Of a DNA stretch of 64,000 nucleotides, positions 12,005 to 24,289 are shown piece after piece. Under the pieces are notes generated by a model, which was given only the letters and a program-made list of their open reading frames with translations, searched no databases and was not told where the DNA came from. Each line of letters starts with the position of its first letter. Position 1 is the first letter of the stretch. Source of the DNA: Sinotaia quadrata (lineage: Eukaryota > Mollusca > Gastropoda > Architaenioglossa > Viviparidae); contig CM054181.1 in assembly GCA_028829895.1 (NCBI GenBank), positions 4,916,001 through 4,980,000 of the forward strand. Direction: 5' to 3'. The position numbers and the translations under genes are program-made.

Positions 12005-12222
12005 ACACTAATCTCTACGACTAAACTGAAGGTGCCGTTCTATGGCGAAAAGTGTTTTAAAAATTTCTCACTCTGTGTAAATAACAAAATAAATGGCACG
12101 CTTGTAGCTGGTGAAGAAGAAACAATATTGGTAAATTGGATCAAAACTAATTCGAACAAAAAGGCTGTTCATTAATTAGGTCAACTAATGCATACTCTAC
12201 ATATTACAATATAAGGTTAAGA

Positions 12223-12277
<55 letters not shown>

Positions 12278-12735
12278 GAGGGAGGGAGGGAGGGAGAGAT
12301 ATCAGTGATGCAAAATCGATAAGCAACTACAGAATGGCAATGGCAAGTAATTGAAATCAGGAGATATGCAAATTGCTCGGAATCATTTTACAAACTAACG
12401 GACAACATTCCTTTTTCCCCCCTTATTTTAATATTCGATTTAAACTGCAAATTAACAGGAAACCGACAGGCTGAATGCGGGTCATATTAAAGGAATGCGA
12501 TTATTATGGATGTCCTTGACCGAAGTTAGGAATTAAAAGTAAATAAACATGGGTATCTTTGTCTTTAAGTAAGGGTACATTTTAAAGAAACGAATATATG
12601 TGTGTATGTGTTATGAAGTGTATAATTAAACAGAAGCATATACATTACTGTCTTTAACTGCGTGAGATCAGTTCCACACTGACACACGCAAAATGGAGGG
12701 GCAGACGACGACGATGGAAAAATTGTGTATCTAAC
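12005..12735. other. TULP4 intron sequence next to exon C
   Basis: Intronic. It includes a compound microsatellite at 12223-12298. The exon C donor (GTTAGA on the minus strand) lies at 12735. Confidence 0.7.
12223..12298 (+). repeat. Compound microsatellite (GT)n(GA)n(GGGA)n
   Basis: A GT run is followed by a GA run and then ggggagggagggagggaggg, in about 76 bp. The G-rich end could fold into a quadruplex. Confidence 0.95.
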
Positions 12736-12910
12736 CTTCACCTTTGTGTTGGTTCCCGTTGTCCTTGCTCTCCACCTCGTCCATGTTGAACCGTTCGCAT
12801 GACCAAGCCATACTGGCGATCTCGAACCCGTCATGCACAGTCACTTGGCTGACCATCGCCCCTGTTGAGCTCATGACGATTACCTGTCCATCAGTGGTGC
12901 CGAACATTAC
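12736..12910 (-). CDS. TULP4: TULP4 (tubby-like protein 4), exon C, WD40 region
   Basis: Internal exon of 175 bp on the minus strand. It starts in phase 0 with Val-Met-Phe-Gly and reads MFGTTDGQVIVM, matching the vertebrate TULP4 segment that follows GIWTPDDQQ. It continues through a tryptophan-containing strand (MAWSCERF) into an acidic, hydrophilic tail of about 18 residues, where vertebrate TULP4 also has an acidic loop. It ends GAA G, phase 1, pairing with the AT that opens exon D. The donor GTTAGA is weak. The acceptor (acattgtgtag) has a poor pyrimidine tract and is itself the first unit of the adjacent 56-bp minisatellite. Family role as for exon D. Confidence 0.85.
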
Positions 12911-12911
12911 C

Positions 12912-13480
12912 TACACAATGTGTAGAATACGATTTGTAAACACCCCTAGTGCTGAATGGATAGTGCCCACACAATGTGTACAATACGATTTGTAAACACC
13001 CCTAGTGCTGAATGGATAGTGCCCACACAATGTGTACAATACGATTTGTAAACACCCCTAGTGCTGAATGGATAGTGCCCACACAATGTGTACAATACGA
13101 TTTGTAAACACCCCTAGTGCTGAATGGATAGTGCCCACACAATGTGTACAATACGATTTGTAAACACCCCTAGTGCTGAATGGATAGTGCCCACACACTG
13201 TGTAGAATACGATTTGTAAACACCCCTAGTGCTGAATGGATAGTGCCCACACAATGTGTAGAATACAATTTGTAAACACCCCTAGTGCTGAATGGATAGT
13301 GCCCACACAATGTGTAGAATACGATTTATAAACACCCCTAGTGCTGAATGGATAGTGCCCACACAATGTGTGGAATTTGATTTATACAAATCCTAGTGTT
13401 GAATGAATAGTGCCTACAACGTGTGTGGAATTTGATTTATACAAATTCTAGTGTTTAACGTTGTCTGAAATATGTGTAGA
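12912..13480. repeat. 56-bp minisatellite starting at the exon C acceptor
   Basis: Eight good copies plus two decayed ones. Units contain cacacaatgtgtacaatacg and aaacacccctagtgctgaat. The first unit (12912) supplies the last intron bases and half of the AG of the exon C 3' splice site. Later units carry a C in place of the T that makes this AG, so they lack the acceptor. Confidence 0.95.
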
Positions 13481-13544
13481 ATTCGATTTGTACATCATAG
13501 AGCTGAACTCACCTAAATTATATAATGAAATCTATTTCATAACT

Positions 13545-13830
13545 TTAGTACTGAACATCACCAAACAAAGTACTGAATACTATTTCAGGCAACTAGTACT
13601 GAATATCTCAAAACAACCCACTGAATATTATTTCAGACAACTAGTACTGAACATCTCAAAACAACCCACTGAATACGATTTCAGGTAACTAGTACTGAAC
13701 ATCTCAAAACAACCCACTGAATACGATTTCAGGTAACTAGTTCTGAACATCTCAAAACAACCCACTGAATACGATTTCAGGTAACTAGTTCTGAACATCT
13801 CAAACAATCCCTGAATACGATTTCATACCC
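13545..13830. repeat. 48-bp minisatellite, ~6 copies
   Basis: Units contain ctgaacatctcaaaacaacc and gaatacgatttcaggtaact. Older copies at the left end are diverged. The shared phrase gaatacgattt also occurs in the neighbouring 56-bp array, suggesting common origin. Confidence 0.9.
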
Positions 13831-13855
13831 CTAGTGAAGAATACCTTCTATACAA

Positions 13856-13958
13856 AACAGACGGACGGACGGACGGACATACGGCAGACAGGCGGGAGGA
13901 CGGATGGACGGATAGATGGATGGATGGATGGATGGATGGATGGATGGATGGATGGATG

Positions 13959-14045
<87 letters not shown>

Positions 14046-14046
14046 C
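13856..14046. repeat. Compound tetranucleotide microsatellite (ACGG)n…(GGAT)n(AGAT)n
   Basis: An ACGG/ACGGC-like start grades into a ggat run and then a long agat run. Ile/Tyr/Ser-rich minus ORFs here are artefacts. Confidence 0.97.
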
Positions 14047-14581
14047 AAGAAACAATTACACATACCTGAATTTTCTCTCACTCGAATGCCTTTAGTATTT
14101 TCGGTTGTAGAGTATTTCTACTGAACCTTACACTGATTTTCCATTGTTCAGGGCTTACTAAAATCTACTTATCTATCATTCTCGTCTAAACGCTGAAATT
14201 AAGACTTTGAAATAGGAGTGGTAAATCACGTGACTTACACCGCAGATAGCTGCATCCCTTCTAGAAGCATGTCCAACTAAACAGTGCAACAAATCATGCT
14301 TGAGGCCGTTTACCAATACCTCATCAAACATTGTCAATACTTTACTCACACAATATATACTATACTCCCATTTATAGCTTTTGCATAATTATCACGCACT
14401 CAATTAGCCGTACACCCATATCTGATTGCCCGGTACTTAAAATTCATCGAATTTAACTACAAACCTATCTGGAAAATGACATTTTCAATCCATGATAACC
14501 AGACGCTAAAATGTCATTCACTGAATTAACCACATATTTGCTAGAGTTGTACTCGGTAAGAATACACTGTGCCCCTCTCAC
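14047..14581. other. TULP4 intron between exons B and C
   Basis: Unique AT-rich intron. No repeat or second gene recognised. Confidence 0.7.
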
Positions 14582-14746
14582 CTGCTGATCATCAGGTGAC
14601 CAAATGCCACAGGTTATGGAAGTGTTATCCAGATTCAGCATGGATGACCAGTAGCGCTGTCCAGCCACTGAGCCCACTAGCACGAAGCCATCCCGATAGC
14701 AGATGAGAGCCATGCGTCCGTCGTGAGACCAGGAAAAATCTGTCAC
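14582..14746 (-). CDS. TULP4: TULP4 (tubby-like protein 4), exon B, WD40 region
   Basis: Internal 165-bp exon (55 codons) on the minus strand, phase 0 at both ends. The acceptor is tatttctgtgcag and the donor GTGAGA. The peptide includes WSHDGRMALICYRDGFVLVG and ends GIWSPDDQQ. This is nearly word for word the WD-repeat segment of vertebrate TULP4 that follows the NDR motif, so the family assignment is strong. It joins exon A (ending NDRNSQ) across a 19.5-kb intron holding the retrotransposon, and exon C across 1.67 kb. The frame is intact throughout, with no stop or indel. TULP4 proteins carry N-terminal WD repeats, a SOCS box and a divergent C-terminal tubby domain; only WD sequence is visible here. 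Confidence 0.9.
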
Positions 14747-14799
14747 CTGCACAGAAATAGGCACGTGAACAAAATTTTTATATTTGCCGAGAATTACAC

Positions 14800-14965
14800 T
14801 CTTGTCCGTGTTTATACACCTATATGTAATTTACACACTCAACATAATTATACATCTACATGTAATTTATACACTGAACATAATTAAACATCTACATGTA
14901 ATTTATACACTGAACATAATTAAACATCTACATGTAATTTACACACTGAACATAAGTGTATACCT
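14800..14965. repeat. 36-bp minisatellite, ~5 copies
   Basis: Units carry catctacatgtaatttatac and actgaacataattaa. It lies about 55 bp upstream (minus sense) of the exon B acceptor. Confidence 0.9.
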
Positions 14966-14974
14966 GCACATAAT

Positions 14975-15395
14975 TGGAAAGCTTAAGAAGAGATTAACCC
15001 TTTAAAATACAATGGAAAGCCTAAGAAGAGATTAACCCTTTAAAATACAATGGAAAGCCTAAGAAGAAATTAACCCTATAGAATACGATTTTTAAAAAAA
15101 AAAACCTAAGTAGAGATTAACATTTTAAAATACAATGAAAAGCCTAAGGAGAGATTAACCCTTTAGAATACAATGAAAAGCCTAAATAGACGTTAACTTT
15201 TTAAAATACAATGAAAAGCCTAAGGTTAGATTAACATTCAGAATAAAATGGAAAGCCTTAAGAGAGATTTACACTTTAAATTATAACAGAAAACCTAAGA
15301 AATATTAACCCTTTAAATATAACAGAAAGCCTAAGGCGAACTTAGTCTTTTAAAAATAAATCAGAAATCCTAAGGACAGGGTAAAATATAACAGA
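14975..15395. repeat. 38-bp minisatellite, ~11 decaying copies
   Basis: Units contain ggaaagcctaagaagagatt and aaccctttaaaatacaat. Identity falls steadily from left to right, so the left end is the younger side. Confidence 0.9.
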
Positions 15396-16651
15396 AAATT
15401 ATAACTGGCACATTTTATTTTAAGCATCCAGCAGTTGAGACGCCTATTAATATGATATTGTTTTTAAATTTTATTCATTTTCTTTTCTTTTTATTTTTCC
15501 TCCTAAATCTTTCAGTCCTCATTACATACCTCTTCAGTATATGTTCTTTAATAAATTAATTTCAGTCTGTTTTGATTATATTACTTTACTTTCTTCTCAC
15601 TTTTACATCTTTCTTTTACTCCTGTATGTTTTTTAAAATATGGGGCTAGTTCTATTTTTCATCATTCCGTGCTTGCGTGCGTGCGTGCATGCATCGTGCG
15701 TGCGTGCGTGTGTGTGTGTGTGTGTGCGTGTGTGTTAAATTTGTATCTTTATTTTATGCAATGTCCTCTCATTTCTTTCCCTATTCCAATTACTTTCACC
15801 CCAAAGAAATTCTCTCTTTCTCTCTCTCCCTCTCTCACTTCCCTTTCCCTTGATATGCAGACCCTGGATTTTGGGTGGCATTTAAACGGTAACAGTAACT
15901 TAAAACCACCCAACTTGGCTCACAGGCCCAGTGGTGGGAGGCTGCCTCCATAAGGAACTGTTATCTGGAAATGATCAAATTTGAGATGCTCGTTCTTGGT
16001 CACGATATTACAGTGGGTTGGGGACATTTCCCACAGTCAAAGACAGGAGATATTTTCCCCATTAAAATAAATTTATTTCATGTAATCTTTTTCACAGTTA
16101 ATTTACTATTATTATTGCAGTAGAAGCAGTAGAAGTAGCAGTAGTATCAGTAGAAGTAACAGTAGTAAAGGTAGGAGTACTAAACTAATACTCTTTCATG
16201 TGCTGCATCTGTGCAAACACGTCAGGGAAAGATCACCACGCCACGATCCAATCCGTGCTGGAGAATGGAGAACCAGCCAGTCTAACTCGCGACCGGATGC
16301 TCTCCAACAATCACACAACCCTCTGTTGCACTGGTAATGAGCAGGTTTTACCAAAAGTCATCCCTTTCGCCCCTCCACCCTTAACACCACACAAGGCCTC
16401 ATCAACGCCATCAACTCAGTCCCACTCTCTGGTATGCCACAATCTACCCGAGGTTTCTTTCTTGGATTACTTCGTTACTCTACGCCTATGAACTATTTTT
16501 AAAACTTTTATTTATTGCAAATCAGTCATAGGACAGAAAGTGATTTCACTATAAACACTCAATGAATGTCTTCAATTTTTTCGTTACCTTAATGTTTCCA
16601 TTCTTCATGCTATTATTTGGATGGTGCTCGATTCAGACATTGTTAAAACCC
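15396..16651. other. Intron without gene; small simple repeats
   Basis: Contains a cgtgcgtgcg/GT tract (15668-15735), a CT-rich patch (15806-15850) and an agtagaagtagcagtag triplet patch (16120-16185). An open + frame at 16198-16491 shows no family features and no array origin. I do not call it a gene. Confidence 0.6.
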
Positions 16652-16886
<235 letters not shown>

Positions 16887-16995
16887 GCATAAAAGTTATG
16901 ATCCTGTATGAAAGACTGTTTGATTACTAAAGCAGTTTAATGTGTTGTGTGTTCATAAAAAAAGTATTCCATTTGGTCGATGCACTTTCTTTAAA

Positions 16996-17218
16996 GACAC
17001 ACTCGATTGTGGACATTGGTATCGATGACACTGACTTCAAGAGGTGAAAGTTTATGTTCTGGCTGGTTGTACACACTCGATTGTGGACATTGGTATCGAT
17101 GACACTGACTTCAAGAGGTGAAAGTTTATGTTCTGGCTGGTTGTACACACTCGATTGTGGACATTGGTATCGATGACACTGACTTCAAGAGGTGAAAGTT
17201 TATGTTCTGGCTGGTTGT
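16996..17218. repeat. 74-bp tandem repeat, 3 copies
   Basis: Exact 74-bp period (phase points near 17001, 17075 and 17149). Units contain actcgattgtggacattggt and tttatgttctggctggttgt. The copies are practically identical. Confidence 0.96.
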
Positions 17219-17420
17219 GTGTGGCTTGATGTAAGTAAATGGGTTTCCCTAGACACATACAGGGTTGTGTTATTCCTTAAATGTCCTATATTTATATTTT
17301 CATCTATATTTGTTTTTAATGTTTCCTCTAGCAAAAAACAAAGGACTAAAGAATAAATTTAAAATGAAAAATATTAAACAAGTCCATAAGGACATTTGTA
17401 ACCCTGTCTCTGAATACTAT

Positions 17421-17900
17421 TTACATATGTTTATAGGTGTGTTAGTGTATGTGTGCACAGGTGAGTACGTGTAAGCTGGTGCGATGTATTTGTGTGCATG
17501 TAAACAAGCGAAGTCAGCATGCACGTATTTTTGAGTTTGCGTGTGTGTGTTAGTGTGCATGTATCACATAAATGTGTGTGTGTGCGCGTGTATGTATTTG
17601 TATGTGTGTGTGCATACAGTTGTGTGTTTCTGTTTTATGTGCAGGCGTGCGTGCGTGCATGCATGTGTGCGTGCATGCGTGTGTTTGTCTGTGTGTGTGT
17701 GCATATAGTTGTGCGCTTACGTTTTATGTGCAGGCGTGTGTGTGTGTGTATGAAAGAGAGGTGTTTATCGAATAAATGTAGATGTGTGCATGTGTGTGTA
17801 TATATATATGCGTGTGTTTACACATAGGTGTATATGTGAAATGCATGCATGGGTGCATTTACTGTGCGTTGGATGTGTTTGTGTATGGGTTTGTGTACGC
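17421..17900 (+). repeat. GT-rich degenerate tract
   Basis: Irregular GT, GCGT and GTAT repeats, with two related ~100-bp halves that both contain tttatgtgcaggcgtg. No gene. Confidence 0.8.
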
Positions 17901-18600
17901 TCTGCATGAAACGTAGGCCAACAAAGGAGGTTAATTACAACGCAGTAGCTGGGAGAGTTCCTTCCCTTAGTCACGATAGATAACTTTGACAAATTAAGCA
18001 GTCGTCTAAAAAAAAAAATTAAAAAAAATTGCCTCAATCAGCAAAAATCGATTGTGCATTGAAGAGACCGACAAAAGAAAACATCCTATTTTTGAAGAAA
18101 CAGGGTGAAAGGCTTTTTTAAAAAAGTATTTAGCGATTTTCTGTTTGATTTAATTTCTTTCAGACACGGGTTTCGTCAGTGCGTGGTAACAGCATCTGCA
18201 GCTTCCTCCAAATTTGTCTCTTTCCATGGAGGAGTGGAAATAAACGAAAGAAAAATGAAACCGTTTCATTGGACCACAGGCACACAAGCAGGCAATTACA
18301 ATCAATGGATAAACTCAAAACTATTGAAGTGAATTATCCATACTTATCTCCCTTAAATTACGAAACAAACCTTGTTCATGTGCATGGCACCCCAAATTTC
18401 TAAGGTGGCTTAAAACAAGGAATTAACGGTTACTGTGCTGAACCACAGAGTCCATTCCAAACAAAAGCACTTAAATCACTGGCATTTACGTACACTTCGA
18501 ATGGACCGCATTAATAATTAAAAAAATATTTTCTTATGGACTTGTCGATAAAATCAAATTTTAAAAAAATAGATCTAAAGGGAGACAAATAGTTTCTGAT
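17901..18600. other. Unassigned intronic sequence
   Basis: Unique, AT-rich sequence with an A-run at 18008-18030. No exon recognised. Confidence 0.6.
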
Positions 18601-19115
18601 ACTGAAGGAAATTGTATTCGATTCAAGATACATTTGATAGTTATTTTAAAATAATATTTCTCTAACTGATTCAAGATGCATTTGATAGTTATTTTAAAAT
18701 AATATTTTTCTGATTCTGAGAAGGCCATTAAAATATAAATTAATATTTTGAATTTAGGAGACTTCGGTACTGAAATTGAGTAAAAATATATGTATGAATT
18801 AACAGTTCCTCTCTAAGTGGCTGTTAGTGGCCGTTAGCAAATATGCATTAATATTTCGTAGCGAATTAGCCTTGAGTGGCCATTAGCAAATATGCATTAA
18901 TATTTCTTAGCGAACTAGCCTTGAGTGGCCATTATATATATATATATATATAAATTAAAATTTCGCCTCAAAGTTACTTTCAGAAGTTTTAAATGACCAT
19001 TAGTAAATATTAAGTCATTGACTATTAGCAAATATAAATTAATATTCGCCTCAAATTTACCTTCAGAAGTTTTAAATGACCATTAGTTAATATTAAGTCC
19101 TTGACTATTAGAAAA
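18600..19115. repeat. Series of two-copy tandem duplications
   Basis: Three neighbouring doublets: a ~55-bp unit with catttgatagttattttaaa; a ~60-bp unit with gtggccattagcaaatatgc, followed by a TA run at 18935-18950; and a ~85-bp unit with cagaagttttaaatgaccat. All are AT-rich and diverged. Confidence 0.8.
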
Positions 19116-19539
19116 TTTAAATATGTCGTCTTTAAGTGATTTTCGCTGACCAGCACAAAGTATAAAAATTAATTCTTCTCTGAAGGAAAGGTCATTATGT
19201 CCGTTGGCTTGTTTGCACTGTCCGTTTTGAAAGTCACGGTAAAATGGAAGCAAACCCGAGCTCTTTCAAAATTAATCTTTTTCAAGATGTGATTTAAAGT
19301 CTAAATGAATCTCTTTGATAGATTTAAATTCCCAGTTACTGCCTTTGTCTGGTGGAAATAATCTCGTTTCTAAGGTTACGAATACTCCCCTCCACCGAGA
19401 TATTTTTGGGGGTAACTGTAAAATTTAGCATAACATCAAAAACTGTCTTTTATAAACATACGTAAAAAAATAAATAGGCATATATTTTTTAAAGATTGTT
19501 ATTATTGAGAATAATATAATTTTGGTTGTTTCTTGCTTT
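19116..19539. other. Unassigned intronic sequence
   Basis: Unique AT-rich sequence. No gene, RNA or array seen. Confidence 0.6.
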
Positions 19540-20400
19540 ACTTTAGAAGATGGTGTTTTGTTTTGTTTTTTTGTTTTGGCATTGTTGTTTATTGGACATA
19601 ATGTAATTGCTTTTGGATTTTGCTTTACTTTGAAGTCGTTGGTTTCTTTGTATTGGTGTTACTACTTCTTACTGACGTAAAACTATAATTTTCTTTCGTT
19701 TTACTTTTGAAATTGTTGCTGTTTCTATTTTATTTTGGGATTGGCTGTATTTTAGACATTTTTTCTTTTACTTTTGAAGTCGTTGGTTTCTTTGTTTGGG
19801 GGCTGTTTCTTCTTACTGGAAAGTAGCACAATGATTTTGTCTTGTTTTACTTTGGAAATTGACGCATTTTCCATTATATTTTGGGACTGTTGATTACTGG
19901 ATATAATGTAATGATTTCGTTTTCTAATACTTTGGAAATTGACGCTGTTTCCATTATATTTTGGGACTGTTGATTACTGGATATAATGTAATGATTTCGT
20001 TTTCTAATACTTTGGAAATTGACGCTGTTTCCATTATATTTTGGGACTGTTGATTACTGGATATAATGTAATGATTTCGTTTTCTAATACTTTGGAAATT
20101 GTTGCTGTTTCTGTTTTATTTGAGATTGTTTAATATTGGACATACTTAGTGACTTTATTTGCTGTACTTTTGAAGTGGTCGGTTTCTTTGCTTTCGTTTT
20201 GTTTCTTCTTACTGGATGTAATACAATGATTTTGATTCGTTTTACCTCTGAAATGGCTTGTTATCTTTGTTTTATTTTGGAGTTGTTTGTCATTGGATAT
20301 TTTTTCATTTACTTTTGTACAGTTGCTGTTCTTGATTTGTTGTGGAGTTGTATTTCTTTTGTTTTGTTTGTTGTTGTTTTTGGTTTATGGATATGAAAGC
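19540..20400. repeat. T-rich degenerate array with an 80-bp core, 3 copies
   Basis: The core at about 19850-20090 repeats exactly every 80 bp (starts near 19930 and 20010) with tttggaaattgacgctgttt and gattactggatataatgtaa. Flanking sequence carries older versions of the same unit (gttgtttattggacataatg, ttactttgaagtcgttggtt). Confidence 0.85.
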
Positions 20401-20407
20401 AAATAGT

Positions 20408-20545
20408 ACCTGTGACAGAGTAAATTTGCTTCTCCCTATTTTTAAATTTGTTATATAAAGTGCTAAATTGTCACAGTGACCCGACCTTGGGCACTCCTTA
20501 TGGTGTTTTTTGAAAGTGTCTGAGTTTGAAGTAAACAGCCTATAA
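20408..20545 (+). repeat. Dispersed repeat family, copy A (short)
   Basis: Starts tgtgacagagtaaatttgc and runs through ttatataaagtgctaaattg and gtgtctgagtttgaagtaaac. It shares these blocks in order with copies near 45152, 57251 (inverted) and 62049, then diverges after gaagtaaac. It sits between the T-rich array and the 56-bp array. Confidence 0.85.
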
Positions 20546-20649
20546 TTGTTAAGAAAAATAAATTGTGGTTGTGCATAATCTATATACAAATGACACTAGA
20601 AATTACCTAATTAAATGCTGCCTAGTTCTGGGTTAAGAAAACAAAAACA

Positions 20650-21710
20650 GAATGACGTCATTAAATTACCTATTGAAAACCTACCTGTCCTGGGTAAAAC
20701 ACAGCAGTGACATCATTAAATTACCTATACAAAGGGTATCTAGTTATGGGTAAAACACAGCAGTGACATCATTAAATTACCTATACAAAGGGTATCTAGT
20801 TATGGGTAAAACACAGCAGTGACATCTTTAAATTACCTATACAAAGGGTATCTAGTTATGGGTAAAACACAGCAGTGACATCTTTAAATTACCTATACAA
20901 AGGGTATCTAGTTATGGGTAAAACACAGCAGTGACATCATTAAATTACCTATACAAAGGGTATCTAGTTATGGGTAAAACACAGCAGTGACATCTTTAAA
21001 TTACCTATACAAAGAGTATCTAGTTATGGGTAAAACACAGCAGTGACATCTTTAAATTACCTATACAAAGGGTATCTAGTTATGGGTAAAACACAGCAGT
21101 GACATCATTAAATTACCTATACAAAGGGTATCTAGTTATGGGTAAAACACAGCAGTGACATCATTAAATTACCTATACAAAGGGTATCTAGTTATGGGTA
21201 AAACACAGCAGTGACATCATTAAATTACCTATACAAAGGGTATCTAGTTATGGGTAAAACATTGCAGTGACATCATTAAATTACCTATACAAAGGGTATC
21301 TAGTTATGGGTAAAACATTGCAGTGACATCTTTAAATTACCTATACAAAGGGTATCTAGTTATGGGTAAAACACAGCAGTGACATCTTTAAATTACCTAT
21401 ACAAAGGGTATCTAGTTATGGGTAAAACATTGCAGTGACATCTTTAAATTACCTATACAAAGGGTATCTAGTTATGGGTAAAACATTGCAGTGACATCTT
21501 TAAATTACCTATACAAAGGGTATCTAGTTATGGGTAAAACACAGCAATGACATCATTAAATTATCTATACAAAGGGTATCTAGTTATGGGTAAAACACAG
21601 CAGTGACATCATTAAATTATCTATACAAAGGGTATCTAGTTATGGGTAAAACACAGCAGTGACATCATTAAATTACCTATACAAAGGGTATCTAGTTATG
21701 GGTAAAGCAT
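20650..21710. repeat. 56-bp minisatellite, ~18 copies
   Basis: Units contain cagcagtgacatcattaaat and gggtatctagttatgggtaa. The main variants are catcatt/catcttt and acacag/acattg, found in runs of neighbouring units, as expected for block duplications. Two relics with caatttagctctgggta lie beyond it at 21770 and 21830. Confidence 0.97.
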
Positions 21711-22309
21711 TGAAAAATAACGAAACACGTATTTTAATGAACGACTTCTACTAAAAGGCAATTTAGCTCTGGGTAAAAACACAGAAGAATGAAGTAGCAC
21801 GTCATTAAATGGCCCACTCCTAAAGCATAGCAATTTAGCTCTGGGTAGAACACAGTTTAAAAACTTACTAAACAGCAGCAGCTAAAACTTTAAACAGCCG
21901 AACCACTGTTTGGCGTAATATTAACTTCATAAAATATGATCTTCAATACAAATGACTCCAAACTGTTAGTGATTCAAAGTTCGATCGCACCATTAGAACA
22001 GCCACTTGAATACGAAGTCTTAGAATGAATCATTCACTACATCCATGACCTTGACGCTGAAACTGTTCATACCACGAGTGCTGTTAAGAGCCTGCCAGAT
22101 TTACTGCATTGTCGCCAAGTTAAGCCTTTCATAAGCAAAATAATGTTGTTAAAGAAAAACACTGAAATAGAATGTCAATGATAATGAGCAGAATTACTTA
22201 TGTATTATTAACCCTTTCTTCTTTATTAAATGTGTGTTAACTGTTTCACTCTCGCCTATAGGTTAGTGTAGCAGAGATGTTTTTTGCTCTCTCTCTCTCT
22301 ATATATTTG
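21711..22309. other. Unassigned intronic sequence
   Basis: Contains two relic units of the preceding array. Otherwise unique, with no gene recognised. Confidence 0.6.
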
Positions 22310-22460
22310 TATATTGTAGTGATAGTCTAATTAGAAAGTCTTCACTGATCATCTACATATCTAATTTTATATCTATATTGTAGAGATTTTCTTTTTTGTA
22401 GAGATAGTCTAATTAGAAAGTCTTCATTGACATCTACATATCTATTTTTATATCTATTAC
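22310..22460. repeat. Two-copy tandem duplication (~75 bp)
   Basis: The blocks gatagtctaattagaaagtc and catctacatatcta occur twice in order, with small indels. Confidence 0.85.
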
Positions 22461-22553
22461 AAAGTCATCCCAGGGTAGCTTGCAACACAATATAATGCCT
22501 ACATTAAGATGATCACTCTTTCTTTACCTTCAGTTAACAAATATCGCAATCTG

Positions 22554-22555
<2 letters not shown>

Positions 22556-22612
<57 letters not shown>

Positions 22613-22692
22613 TATGTATACATCATACACACACACATGTATATACATCGCATATATGCGCACATACACGCACGCACACACACACACACATC
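22556..22692 (+). repeat. (CA)n microsatellite
   Basis: About 55 bp of pure CA, then interrupted ca/ta/cgca repeats. Confidence 0.97.
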
Positions 22693-24289
22693 ACACCTTA
22701 ACAACGAACAACAAAATAACATCAAAGAGACAGCAGCATACTTTATCTCCAAAGTTATCCATTTCTGTATGCATAAATCAGAGGCCGCATTTACAGGCAG
22801 CTTAAAGCACCCTTACGTGGGAGGGGAGAGGCATGGTCGAGCATCAAGTAGGCCAGTATCGATTACTATTAATAATTTATCACCCATCACGTTATCCCAC
22901 CCATTAGCTAGCGAAATATTGCTCATAGCTTTGTTCAGATTACTCAACAGAAATTACAAGCAAACACCTGTTCATAAATCTGACAGGTGATTGACTTTGA
23001 GCACTAAGGAACTGCAGATCAAACTAGTGGTGAGTTTGTTAAATCATGTATTACTGACTGAGAATCTTACTGGACATGTCTCCTTTCCAAACTGTTGTTC
23101 TTAAGGGATCTCTTTTCCCTATTAAGAGAACTGAAATGCAAGTCACAGCATTAAGAACTAGTGCAGTGTTAAATGAAGTTGAGGCAAATTATGCCTGTTT
23201 TAACTGACTAAAGATTTCCTTATTCCTTTTTAGATTAACTATTTTAAGGTATTTCGTTTGTTTTCCATTTTCTTTGAAAATGACCAATGTAACATTATTG
23301 GCCTTGAACTGTGGTGCAATATTTGTTGTTGTGTACAAGGGATATAGGTCATTTGACCGTTGTGCATGAATGGTTGGGAGGTGAGGGTTGTAGAACACCA
23401 ATTGCTAAACCAGACGTTTGATGACCATATAATATATATATTATAGAAAGAGATTTTTGACTGATGACATAGGTGAAGCATGCAGAAGTCGTGAGCATAC
23501 AGAACTCTATAACGGGTACATTAGATTGTTATTCACAAGGAAACTCACCTAAAATTCCAAAGGTCAAACTTATTCCATGGCTGAAGATTTTATCCCGCTG
23601 TTACTTCAGAGAAAAGGTAAAACATCAAACTCTCAAACTATATATTGAATTAAGAATGTTGTAGAATAATTATGTGTTTTTCATTTGATTTTGTATGAAT
23701 TATTGCCATTTCCTCATGATGTTCTGTGGCAATAGAAGTATAAAATCCGACTTAACATGTGCTCTCTTACTATAACTATTTGATTTATTGTGACACATAA
23801 TGATATAGTGGTATACCATTTCATCTCCACTGATGTGAAACTAATTGTAATGACTGTAACCCGCATATGCATGGGCTGGGTCTTTCCCCATTTTATGAAG
23901 TATTAATTGTAAAATAAGATCAAGGTTGAATTGTAAGGGACACCTATTTCTGTGCCACTCAAACGAACGTGATCGGCGAATTATGGGCCTTACACTGATA
24001 GAAATCATATTGTATTTCAATGGGCTTGAGGTGTGCTATTTATCTGCTACACATATTGTGCTGCGCTGGGTGATTTTGGAGATAGTGTGACAAGTCTATG
24101 ACGTGCCAGTGACACACTGATTGAGATAGTGTGACAAGTCTGTGACGTGCCAGTGACACACTGATGTGTCGTGCGTATGACTGTCAAGGTGGACTGCTTC
24201 GATAACTGAACGCCAGTTAAATGAAACTGCCAAATAAATCTAAACTAAGACTTGTGTTTACAATCCATTACAAACTTTATGGACCCACT
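22693..24289. other. Intron left of the retrotransposon
   Basis: 1.6 kb of mainly unique sequence with no exon recognised. A 44-bp direct duplication (agatagtgtgacaagtct…cagtgacacactga) lies at 24075-24165. The last six bases before the element are cccact. Confidence 0.65.

Noticed and set aside
12565..12834. 89-codon minus-strand ORF overlapping exon C
   Set aside because: Wrong frame. The conserved TULP4 frame with matching splice phases is the one reported.
16198..16491. 97-codon + strand ORF with Cys-rich start and Pro/Ser-rich end
   Set aside because: No recognisable domain, no splice or start context, single frame of modest length. Expected by chance in 64 kb.
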